This document shows, piece after piece, positions 1 to 7,497 of a stretch of 25,831 bases of DNA (position 1 is its first letter; each line of letters starts with the position of its first letter). The DNA comes from JAQVSH01 sp964451605 (lineage in GTDB: Bacteria > Bacteroidota > Bacteroidia > Bacteroidales > UBA4181): assembly GCA_964451605.1 (NCBI GenBank), contig CAYVJA010000042.1, positions 1 through 25,831 on the forward strand. Reading direction: 5' to 3'. Position numbers and translations under genes: made by a program. The notes beneath the pieces are model-generated. The model searched no databases. It was not told where the DNA came from and was given only the letters and a program-made list of their open reading frames with translations.

Positions 1-1
1 G

Positions 2-94
2 GATGCGCTGATCGACAATTCGTTCCTGGACAACAAAACCAAACGGATGTACAAACACTCATATCAGGAGCGGTTGGGAAGATTTCGGAGATAG
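2..94 (+). CDS. 3' end of an unidentified gene (partial)
   Basis: An open frame enters from the left edge and ends at TAG 92-94, giving about 30 residues. The tail is rich in Lys, Arg and Tyr and ends GRFRR. Its codons prefer G/C in the third position, as in the CAZyme genes to the right, which favours this frame over another one that is also open here. The fragment is too short to assign a family, and I do not recognise it. Confidence 0.4.
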   Translation, partial: DALIDNSFLDNKTKRMYKHSYQERLGRFRR

Positions 95-141
95 AAGAGC
101 CGAGGTTTATTGTCAATAGGGTATTGGGAGCCGACTTAATC

Positions 142-342
142 CTATGCTTTTGGGTTAGACATATGAGAATGTATCACTTTCCAATTTCCTTTTATCTTTG
201 AATACACAAAAGTCCAGGCAAATTCGCCAGTCAAAATGCGACCATCAATTACTTTTGCCGAATACGTTCCATGAGCGGTCAATAAGGCAATGTTTTCATT
301 CGAGCAAAATTTATTTTGTTTATAATTTTTCGTGTCGCACAT
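142..342 (-). pseudogene. NTF2/SnoaL-like (DUF4440-type) protein, 5'-truncated remnant
   Basis: The 66-residue frame has a C-terminal part typical of SnoaL-like/NTF2-fold proteins: a Gly-Thr-Tyr beta-strand, then FAWTFVYSKIKGNWKVIHSHMS, in which the W-K-[VI]-[VI]-H-S-H strand is characteristic. Family members are usually about 120-160 residues, so roughly the first half is missing. The first fifteen or so residues (Lys/Asn-rich) do not look like the family, and an in-frame stop lies only seven codons above the first Met. I read this as the 3' end of a gene fused by deletion to unrelated upstream DNA. These proteins form a cone-shaped alpha+beta barrel, and many have no known substrate. The region just upstream is one copy of a dispersed repeat. 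Family call fairly sure; truncation inferred from length only. Confidence 0.55.
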
Positions 343-354
343 CCTTCACGGCTG

Positions 355-425
355 CCAAATTACAAATATTTCGGATAGATTATCATTTATCTGTTCTCGT
401 TTTTGAAAATAGTGAGCCCGCCCAA
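355..425 (-). repeat. Dispersed intergenic repeat, copy A (partner at 9116-9186)
   Basis: Positions 355-384 match 9116-9145 at 29 of 30 bases. Similarity continues more weakly through a block around GAGCC (about 412) to about 425. Read on the minus strand, the core contains AT-rich boxes resembling the Bacteroidetes -7 element, and it lies just upstream of a minus-strand ORF, as does the other copy. It is either a shared promoter region or a short mobile/degenerate element. Confidence 0.55.
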
Positions 426-588
426 TAAGCTTTGTATCAGATGAAAGCTCTTGGCAGCAACGAGGGAAATAAATTTGATGTATATCGCAATTAATCTAAT
501 AATTTCTATATTATTGCAGGTATAGAGTAATTATTACTATAATTGCAATGAATTGCAGGTATAGCGATAATAACCAACAAAATGAGAT
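426..588. other. AT-rich leader of the ATPase gene
   Basis: No gene is visible here. A possible -7 box TAAATTTG sits at 470-477 on the + strand, but its distance to the ATG at 589 is long and no good -33 box is at the usual spacing. The stretch also contains the direct repeat listed separately. Confidence 0.35.
513..564 (+). repeat. 13-bp direct repeat upstream of the ATPase
   Basis: ATTGCAGGTATAG occurs at 513-525 and again at 552-564, a 39-bp period. A shorter AATTGCA lies between them at 541-547. The second copy ends 24 bases before the ATG at 589. The spacing places both copies where a regulator or the transcript leader would act. No function is known to me. Confidence 0.6.
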
Positions 589-1818
589 ATGGCAAAGTTT
601 CCAACTGTCTTGCATAGCAGAGACGCCTATATTGAGCGAATAAAACCGTTTATGCGTACACCTATTGTCAAAGTGATGATAGGCCATCGTCGTGTGGGGA
701 AGAGTTATATTCTTTTCCAACTCATAGCGTTAATTCAAAAAGAAGAAAAGCAGGCCAACGTTATCTATATCAATAAGGAGGATATTGATTTTGTGAATAT
801 TCTCTCCTACAAAGAATTACACGAATACATCTCGAAACGATTGGTGAACAACCGTAAAAACTATATTTTCATCGATGAAATTCAGGAAATTGCCGATTTT
901 AAAATTGCGATCCGCTCTCTTGCGCTTGATGACAATAACGACATATACATTACAGGAAGCAATTCCGAAATGTTTTCGAGCGATCTGGCAAATGAGTTGG
1001 GAGGCAGATATGTGGAGTTTCGGATTTATAGTCTGTCATATCTGGAATTTTTGAAATTTCACACTTTGCCAAACGATGATGATTCGATGGAGAAGTATGT
1101 CCGTTTCGGAGGATTGCCCTATTTGATTCACCTGCCATTTGATGAAGCGATAGTAATGGAGTATGTTCGTAGTGTCTATTCTACGATTGTTTTGCGAGAT
1201 GTAGTAGAACGCAATAAGATACGCAACACCTCATTTTTGGAGCAATTACTTCGTTTTTTGGCAAATAATATCGGCAGTCTGTTTTCATCAAAGAGCATCA
1301 GCGATTTCTTGAAAAGTCAGAATGTAAAAATGTCACCGTCATTGGTATCCGAATATGCAGACTCTTTAGCTGAAGCATTTATTGTTCATCGTGTGGGGCG
1401 TTACGATATTGCCGGGAAAAAGTTCTTTGAACGAGGCGAGAAATACTTTTTTGAGAATATGGGTATCCGTAATGTGATTGCCGGATACAAACCACAGGAC
1501 AGGGCCAAACGTCTGGAAAATATTGTTTGTAATCACCTGCTATTTTGCGGATATGATGTTAAGGTAGGTGCGCTTTCGACCGAAGAGATTGATTTTGTAT
1601 GCACACGTGCGAATGAAACACTCTATGTGCAAGCGGCAGTAGAACTGTCGAAACCAGAAACCATTACCCGCGAATTTGGTAATTTGCTTAAAATAAAAGA
1701 CAACTACCCTAAAATTGTCGTATCGGGCGAGCGTTCATTCGAGGATAGCTATGAGGGTGTAGCGCACATCTATATTCGCGACTTTTTGTCTTCTACCGTA
1801 ACGTCTAAAATGACATAA
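589..1818 (+). CDS. AAA ATPase with DUF4143 (archaeal-type ATPase family)
   Basis: A 409-residue cytoplasmic ATPase of the AAA_14/DUF4143 class, abundant and often multicopy in Bacteroidetes. The N-terminal P-loop reads GHRRVGKS (residues 32-39). Walker B is NYIFIDEIQE (91-100) with Asp96-Glu97, followed by a sensor-like YITGSNSEM (120-128). The DUF4143 part follows from about residue 190, with a winged-helix-like stretch near 240-280. A C-terminal segment has the E-I-D-F-V ... Y-V-Q pattern, resembling a PD-(D/E)XK nuclease-like fold. The length is normal for the family and the frame is intact. It is the only + strand gene in the left half and is preceded by a direct repeat. The cellular role of these ATPases is not settled; links to mobile or defence functions are suggested but unproven. 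The gene is more AT-rich than the CAZyme genes beside it, consistent with independent acquisition. Confidence 0.9.
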   Translation: MAKFPTVLHSRDAYIERIKPFMRTPIVKVMIGHRRVGKSYILFQLIALIQKEEKQANVIYINKEDIDFVNILSYKELHEYISKRLVNNRKNYIFIDEIQEIADFKIAIRSLALDDNNDIYITGSNSEMFSSDLANELGGRYVEFRIYSLSYLEFLKFHTLPNDDDSMEKYVRFGGLPYLIHLPFDEAIVMEYVRSVYSTIVLRDVVERNKIRNTSFLEQLLRFLANNIGSLFSSKSISDFLKSQNVKMSPSLVSEYADSLAEAFIVHRVGRYDIAGKKFFERGEKYFFENMGIRNVIAGYKPQDRAKRLENIVCNHLLFCGYDVKVGALSTEEIDFVCTRANETLYVQAAVELSKPETITREFGNLLKIKDNYPKIVVSGERSFEDSYEGVAHIYIRDFLSSTVTSKMT

Positions 1819-1848
1819 AGGTTATACGTAACCATCATATTACATTCA

Positions 1849-1989
1849 TTACGCTTTGATTCGTTCAATCAGCTCCAGGCACATCCGCCCGTTGTGATAG
1901 GGGCACTTCCAGAAGCCTGCCTTGTCGTTCACTTTGTCCTTCTCCCCTCCGGCCGATACCGACCAGTACCATTCACCCTGCTGGTTTGC
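1849..1989 (-). pseudogene. Cellobiose/mannobiose 2-epimerase (AGE family), C-terminal remnant
   Basis: A minus-strand frame of 46 codons plus TAA, bounded upstream by an in-frame TGA (1990-1992). The peptide contains GEWYWSVS and then DKAGFWKCPYHNGRMCLE, the C-terminal signature of AGE-family epimerases, where the W-x-C/G-P-Y-H-N-x-R segment supplies a catalytic His. Intact members have about 390-410 residues, so about 90% of the gene is absent. Family members convert cellobiose or mannobiose to the 2-epimer so that a phosphorylase can split it. Its place immediately after a GH26 mannanase fits the known mannanase-epimerase-phosphorylase mannan pathway of Bacteroides. The remnant lies 22 bases beyond the GH26 stop, so the deletion probably removed everything between them. 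Family call confident. Confidence 0.8.
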
Positions 1990-2011
1990 TCATTAAGATT
2001 ATACCTCCGGA

Positions 2012-2968
2012 TTAATAAGACATTATTTTGGGCATTTCATCCAGGGTAACAATCAGATCGTGATGATAAATGCGTTTCAATTCAGCCTGATCGTATTTGC
2101 TTAGATGGCCTGTATGCCAAAGCATCCACCACGACCAGGTTACGCCCTTCGCAAAACTTTCATCAGGATCGGGAATGGTTCCACACTCATGGTAAGGAAT
2201 AGGGGCTACTTTCCCGTGGATGCGCTCTATGGTGCTAAACATCTCCTGTTGAATTCCTTTTCCGTAAGAATCTGCACCGGCCATATCGTAATAGGCTTTC
2301 CCCGGATTAAAGTCGGCTTTTGGTGCGCCACAATGGCATAAGACCCAAATCAGGTTGTTTAAGCCCCTCTCCTTAGAAAAATAGGTAAACATGGTACGCC
2401 ACAATTTTACAAACTGCTCTCCGGTTCCCATACCATACCAAAACCAACCTCCCTCAAACTCCTGCATGGGTCGCCAAAGTACCGGAACATGGGCATCTCT
2501 GAGCACTGTGAGGTGATCTGCAATTCTTTTCAGATCGGCCCACATGGCTTTGTTCTCCTCTGTCCCCTCTTGAAAACAACGGTCGATATCGATCTTCATT
2601 TTACTTTGTTCGTACCCTTCGCCTTTTGTAGGGGCACCCCAGTGCCACATAATGGTGGGAACACCTCCTTTTTTCCACCATTCAGTTGCCAATGCTATCT
2701 CGTTGGCATTTTGGTTCTCATGAATTAAATCGTGCCCGCGAAGGGCGGGATACTTACCGGTAATTTGATATACCGTCTCAATCTCATTAATCCCCCAGGG
2801 AGCCCACATCTGTCCCGATAAGGTTTTTTTCCCATACATGTCGAACATAAAATTCAACAAGGCTTTTGCCTCTGGCGATGCATTGGGTGTTACGGGGATT
2901 GCTGCATTTAACTGCCCAAGACCCAATAACAGGGCACATAACAGAAATTGCATTTTCATTCTTCTCAT
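2012..2968 (-). CDS. GH26 endo-beta-1,4-mannanase, secreted
   Basis: A 318-residue enzyme expected to cleave internal beta-1,4 bonds of mannan, gluco- or galactomannan outside the cytoplasm. Residues 1-22 form a signal peptide (short Arg/Lys start, then a Leu-rich core ending near LNAA). The rest is a single GH26 (beta/alpha)8 barrel. The acid/base is Glu170 in RPMQEFEGGWFWYG (residues 166-179), and the nucleophile is Glu261 in IPYHECGTIP. The usual His before the acid/base Glu is Gln here. The length is normal for a single-domain GH26. Met4 or Met6 could also be starts. The gene lies 57 bp downstream of the GH30-like gene and just upstream of a 2-epimerase remnant, so it probably belonged to a mannan-degradation operon. 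Substrate is inferred from family, not proven. Confidence 0.9.
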   Translation of the reverse strand: MRRMKMQFLLCALLLGLGQLNAAIPVTPNASPEAKALLNFMFDMYGKKTLSGQMWAPWGINEIETVYQITGKYPALRGHDLIHENQNANEIALATEWWKKGGVPTIMWHWGAPTKGEGYEQSKMKIDIDRCFQEGTEENKAMWADLKRIADHLTVLRDAHVPVLWRPMQEFEGGWFWYGMGTGEQFVKLWRTMFTYFSKERGLNNLIWVLCHCGAPKADFNPGKAYYDMAGADSYGKGIQQEMFSTIERIHGKVAPIPYHECGTIPDPDESFAKGVTWSWWMLWHTGHLSKYDQAELKRIYHHDLIVTLDEMPKIMSY

Positions 2969-3025
2969 AAGGAAATGATGTGTGATGTGTGTTTACGTGC
3001 TCAATAGCTGCCGGTACGGCACTAA

Positions 3026-4948
3026 CTATTTCTTACTGATAAGGGTGGCGAACGAAGCAGGAGGCAACTTTACCACTATGCTACCGTTTACAACGCTGAC
3101 TTCCTGCACTTTTTCCATACCCTTATTTTCGTCGGTTACATACACATCGAAAGCGGAAACCCCTGCAGGAATACCCTTGATGGTAGTTTCTCTTTCGGCA
3201 CCATTGTTTACCATATGTATGGCATATTCGCCACGGGCAATATTGCCAAAGGATGCGCAATTAATCTCTTCCTTATCGCACACAGTCGGAAGGGAGAATG
3301 CATTTTCGGGAGTTGAGGCCAGTTGTTTTACATTCCAGAACCGACGTGTGGGTGCCAGGGGACCTTGTGTTCCATAAATCCCCTCACCCTTTAGCAGAGA
3401 ATAATCGGATGTCAATTGCCACTGCAGTATGGATAGGGGCTGACAAACCGCACAGAGGCGGACGTAGAGGTTAATCTCGTAAAGAGCAAACGTCTGTTCG
3501 TAGAATATTTGGGCATAACTATGGGCGGCAGCATCGGTGCTCCCTTCGCCAATAATCAGCGGAACATTCAGTTGCTGAGCTGCTCCGGCCCATTTTTTCA
3601 GCGTGGCGTCGTCGCATCCTCTCCATGAGTGAAAAGAAACGGCTCCAATATATTTGTGCGTTTCAGGGTCGTTCATTGCAGGAAGGATAAAGTCGAAAGT
3701 GGTGGCATCGGAGTTATCGCCCAGCAACATTCGTGTTGCCAAGCCGCACGAAGCCATGTAGGCGCCAAAGCCTTTGATAAAATCGGCATGTTCCTGAGCA
3801 GTATGAAAAACATTGATACCCAAATCCGACTCGTTAAACGAAAACATCTCGGCCTCAACGCCATAGTTTTGTTTCAGATAAACCAAATAATCGGCAATCG
3901 ATTTGTAAATCTTATCTCGCTTTTGGCTATTCAGCGCATACCCCGACCGATACATGCCGCGATCGCGCCGATCGCGCTGAATGGCCCATCCGGGTGCTTG
4001 CCAGTCGCTGACAATCACCGGCATCCCCAACTTGGCCAGCTGCTGAGCCATCAACATCGATTTGTGGACATGATCGTTGAACTTACCCGATTTGGCTTCT
4101 GCTATAGGATCAGCATTTTCGTCGGGATGCCACAACTGCCAGGGCATCTCTACACGACCATAAGCAACCCGCATATTATCCAGACAATATTGGATTACCT
4201 GAGGGTCGGCCTTAGGATTTTGTAAACGGAAGTTCCCTCCAAACCCCACAAACAGCCTGCCCGGACTATTCGCATCGATGGTTATTTGGGCAGGCGAGTG
4301 GTCTATCTGGCCCGATGCGGTGATTACAATCTCCTTTTGATGTGTTTTATTCTTCACCAACTTCGGCCCCATGAGCGTTACTAAAACCTGAACCCCGGAA
4401 TCGTCAGGCAATTTGCGAAGTATGATCAGCGACTTTGCATCAAAGCTCAGCTCTATCTGCCGCTTTTCCGATTCAATTCGGAGGCTGGTTACGGAATAGC
4501 TTTTATCCGACAGATCCGACACTTTTAGTGTTTTTGAACCGTTTAAACGGAAAGTGGCGTTTGCATAGTAACGGGCAGGAAGCGCCATACTGAAATATAC
4601 CCCTTGAAGGGTGGTGTCGGCTTTTGCAGTGGCACTCACGCTGACTTTTGCAGAGCCCCTGCCATTTTCCTTCACCTGCTGAACAAACTGCACTCCACCC
4701 AAGTCGGTTTGTACGGTTTGTGTATCCCCTTCGCGCTGATATTTAGGCCTTTGCCTCTCCTTTCCGGTTGCATTGACGTTGGTCCAATTGCTTCCTGCCA
4801 ATATCAGGCTGGTTTCGAACTCCATCAGTTGCCCCTCTACACGAATTCCGGTTAGATTGCCCCAGGCCATCACCTCGGTTTGGGCCTTCGAAGGATGGGA
4901 AACAGACAGCAGGGCAACGATGCATGATAAAAGTACAGTTGTTCTCAT
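3026..4948 (-). CDS. Secreted clan GH-A glycoside hydrolase, GH30-like
   Basis: A 640-residue secreted hydrolase. Residues 1-22 are a signal peptide (hydrophobic core, then SHPSKA). Residues about 23-215 are a beta-rich N-terminal domain. Residues about 225-540 form a (beta/alpha)8 barrel beginning FVGFGGNFRL. The tail (about 550-640) is a beta-sandwich of the kind that accompanies GH30 barrels. The acid/base is Glu373 in FSFNESDLG (369-377) and the nucleophile is Glu468 in LIIGEGSTDA (464-473), both at clan GH-A positions. The N-terminal sandwich is unusual for classical GH30 and suggests a separate subgroup or a neighbouring GH-A family. Substrate cannot be read from the sequence; beta-glucosyl, xylosyl or glucuronoxylan linkages are possible. 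It is followed by GH26 after 57 bp, so the two are probably co-transcribed. Confidence 0.75.
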   Translation of the reverse strand: MRTTVLLSCIVALLSVSHPSKAQTEVMAWGNLTGIRVEGQLMEFETSLILAGSNWTNVNATGKERQRPKYQREGDTQTVQTDLGGVQFVQQVKENGRGSAKVSVSATAKADTTLQGVYFSMALPARYYANATFRLNGSKTLKVSDLSDKSYSVTSLRIESEKRQIELSFDAKSLIILRKLPDDSGVQVLVTLMGPKLVKNKTHQKEIVITASGQIDHSPAQITIDANSPGRLFVGFGGNFRLQNPKADPQVIQYCLDNMRVAYGRVEMPWQLWHPDENADPIAEAKSGKFNDHVHKSMLMAQQLAKLGMPVIVSDWQAPGWAIQRDRRDRGMYRSGYALNSQKRDKIYKSIADYLVYLKQNYGVEAEMFSFNESDLGINVFHTAQEHADFIKGFGAYMASCGLATRMLLGDNSDATTFDFILPAMNDPETHKYIGAVSFHSWRGCDDATLKKWAGAAQQLNVPLIIGEGSTDAAAHSYAQIFYEQTFALYEINLYVRLCAVCQPLSILQWQLTSDYSLLKGEGIYGTQGPLAPTRRFWNVKQLASTPENAFSLPTVCDKEEINCASFGNIARGEYAIHMVNNGAERETTIKGIPAGVSAFDVYVTDENKGMEKVQEVSVVNGSIVVKLPPASFATLISKK

Positions 4949-5176
4949 TATTTGATAGAGTGTTTAATCTTCATAGGTCACACTGAAGATATCGCTGTAT
5001 CGGATACCGCTCTTTGCACAGTAAACGGCAACATCGCAAGGGAGTGTAACTGATAACAATGATAAGCACTATTTTTTATTTTCCCCTCACAAAGAATCGC
5101 CTGTGAGTTCCACTCTGTTTGCATGAACCGAGCATGTATTTCTCAAGATGAAATTAATGCTTGAAATACTTTTGAA
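4949..5176. other. Spacer between GH30-like and GH94 genes; possible small remnant
   Basis: On the minus strand, 4964-5068 is an open frame of 34 codons plus TAA, beginning right after an in-frame TAG and without an ATG. It contains DVAVYCAKSGIRYSDIFSVTYED, which reads like the C-terminus of a real protein, ending 15 bases before the GH30-like start. I cannot name the family. It could be another 3' remnant like the epimerase piece, or chance. The rest of the spacer shows nothing clear. Confidence 0.25.
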
Positions 5177-7069
5177 CTAATGCAAGCAGTTCGGTTTTGT
5201 TAACGGGTTTTTTATGCCCACCTCCGCGTAATGCTTCTGGCGGTCGTCGGTCAACAATATATAATCGCCCGGACTGGCAACGCCGTCAAGAACAACTTTC
5301 ACCTTGGAAACCCCATCATGAATTTGGATTACCACAATGTGATATTCTGTATTCCTGTATCGGTAATGAATTGTGTAAGAATCCCAATCGGAGGGAACAC
5401 AGGGTTCAATGTATAATTTGTTAATTTCCAGCCTCAAGCCGAGCAACGAGTCAATAATCAGCCGATACATCCATCCTGCAGAACCCGTATACCAGGTCCA
5501 TCCTCCCCTGCCAATATGGGGCGAAAGAGCATATACATCGGCAGCAATTACATACGGTTCCACTTTGTATCGGACAACCTCTTCGGGCGACTTGGCATGA
5601 TTNNNNNNNNNNACCGGGTTAATCATGTTGAAAACTTCCCATGCTCTTTTCGTGTCACCCAGTTTTGAATATGCCATGGCTACCCATATGGCAGCATGGG
5701 TGTACTGGCCTCCATTTTCTCTGACTCCCGGAACATAACCCTTTATATAGCCGGGATTTAAATCTGACTTGTCAAAAGGAGGATCCAGCAGTTGCACCAG
5801 TGAATCTTCATTACGGACAAGTCGGTTATTGACCGACTCCATGGCTATCTGCAACCGATCCGGACTGCCTGCACCTGAAAGTACGGCCCAGCTTTGAGAT
5901 ATGGAATCAATCTGGCACTCATCGTTTTCTGCTGAACCAAGCGGCACTCCATTATCGAAATAGGCTCGTCGGTACCAAGCTCCATCCCATGCATTATTCT
6001 CAATATATTGTTGTATCTCCTTAGCGCCCTTGCTGCATAGCGCAACAAATTCAACATCATCTCTGGATTGTGCTACTTTAGTAAATTGATTCAGAATGTC
6101 AAAAAGGAAAAAACCCAGCCATACGCTCTCCCCTTTCCCCTGGTGCCCTACCAGATTCATTCCATCATTCCAGTCGCAGGTACCTATCAGTGGGAGGCCA
6201 TGCCGGCCAAACCTGAGACCATATAGGATCGATCGCTTACAATGTTCATATAAAGACATCTTTACATCCGACCGAACCGGAAGGTCGTAATAGGAGTCGT
6301 CCTCCGCATTTACAGGGCGTCCTTCAAGAAAGTAAACCAATTCATTCAGGACTCCTGTATCGCCGGTTGCGGTAACGTAACGGCATGTTGCCAATGGCAA
6401 CCACAGGTAATCGTCCGAACAACGGGTACGAACTCCTCTGCCTACAGGCGGATGCCACCAATGCTGGACATCTCCTTCAGAAAATTGCCGGCTCGCACAG
6501 AGAAGGAGATGCTCCCTCAGGATGTCGGGCCGGGAATGAATCAATGCCATTACATCCTGCAACTGGTCGCGAAAACCAAAGGCTCCTCCCGATTGATAAA
6601 ATCCGGTACGTGCCCAAACCCGGCATGCCAGATTTTGATATAATAGCCATCCGTTTGCGAGTATATTCAGTGCCGGATCGGGTGTCTCTACCTGGACGGC
6701 GCCAAGGGTCTGGCTCCAATAATGCCATACTGCTTCGAGGGCTGAATAAGCAGCCCCTGAACCGCGAAAACGGCGTATCAGACTGTTCGCCTCCTCCAAA
6801 TGGCTTCCTGAACCAAGCCTGAAAATGATTTCCCGTTCCTGACCGGAAGCCAGATCGAACGGCACCTGAATGGCCGCGCAAGGATCAAGGGCGACTCCAT
6901 GTTTTCCGGACAATCGTGATCGCAACATGGCGTCGGGGTCTTTCAATGTACCGTTACGTCCAATGAATTCTGTCCGATCGCAGGTAACTGAAACGGATGG
7001 ATCGTCGGTCTGCAAAAAAGCGACTCTATCGGGAAATTCCTGGAGATATGGGTTGGTAGCATAGATCAC
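5177..7069 (-). pseudogene. GH94 module of cyclic beta-1,2-glucan synthase / oligoglucan phosphorylase type, 5'-truncated
   Basis: The 630-residue frame matches the C-terminal GH94 part of NdvB/Cgs-type cyclic beta-1,2-glucan synthases and 1,2-beta-oligoglucan phosphorylases. It has TNPYLQEFPDRVAF (5-18), DRTEFIGRNGTLKDP (31-45), FRDQLQDVMAL (166-176), GDVQHWWHPPVGRGVRTR (199-216) and GTCDWNDGMN (296-305), where Asp302 corresponds to the GH94 general acid. Such enzymes phosphorolyse or trim beta-1,2-glucans. Related full proteins have about 1,100 to 2,800 residues, and the first part of the GH94 beta-sandwich is missing. The only usable start is a GTG at 7069 touching an 8-bp tandem repeat, and an in-frame TGA lies 15 codons further upstream. 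A ten-N gap interrupts codons near residue 486. A shortened but functional protein cannot be excluded; I think loss of function more likely. Confidence 0.75.
5603..5612. other. Assembly gap (10 N) inside the GH94 gene
   Basis: Ten Ns separate codons for MINP from NHAKSPEEV. In this family the motif normally reads N-P-[IV]-N-H-A with a single residue between, so the true gap is probably only a few bases or a contig overlap. The frame is kept across it. Confidence 0.9.
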
Positions 7070-7106
7070 TCTAGTGCTCTGGTGCTCTAATGCTCTGATG
7101 CTCTGA
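7069..7106. repeat. 8-bp tandem repeat (TGCTCTRR) at the GH94 truncation point
   Basis: Four complete units, TGCTCTGG, TGCTCTAA, TGCTCTGA and TGCTCTGA, run from 7075 to 7106, with a partial unit CTCTAG at 7069-7074. The array overlaps the last base of the GTG start of the GH94 remnant and is read in frame upstream of it. Its position at the break point suggests it mediated or marks the deletion. Confidence 0.8.
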
Positions 7107-7497
7107 TGTTTTCATGATTTGCGTATTTAATGGATGATAGCTATGCAACGGCTATCTCCTTGAGCACAGCCCCAGCAAGCTGATATAGTACTTTACTTCT
7201 TTCAGTTTGATGAAAGATTTAGATAACTATCAGAGTACAAAAATGAGAAGAGTAAATACGGAAATCGTTACATATTCTTAGGAATATGTTACATCATTCG
7301 CGTCCACTAAAAATCGACAGTTTTCCTTTGAAAACACTAATAAATAGAGAATTACAGCCGAATAGAATTAAACGGACTTCAGTATTTACAGTGGTGCCGG
7401 TGTTTGGCCAACTTAGCCAAAGAGGTAACCCTTACGCAGGAAACGGAAGGGAAAAGCAGATAGAACCATTTGATACGGTGAAAACGAGTTGCTGTGG
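7107..7497. other. Non-coding region with two small inverted repeats
   Basis: I see no credible gene in these 391 bases. Two hairpin candidates are present: ACATATTC-TTAG-GAATATGT at 7270-7289 (8-bp stem, 4-nt loop) and TTTGGC-7 nt-GCCAAA at 7403-7421. A weaker one, GATAGC...GCTATC, is near 7136-7156. None is followed by a T-run in the minus direction, so they are not clear terminators for the gene ending at 7498. Confidence 0.35.

Noticed and set aside
7069..7106. Possible CRISPR array
   Set aside because: The unit is 8 bp with no spacers and no cas genes nearby; it is a simple tandem repeat.
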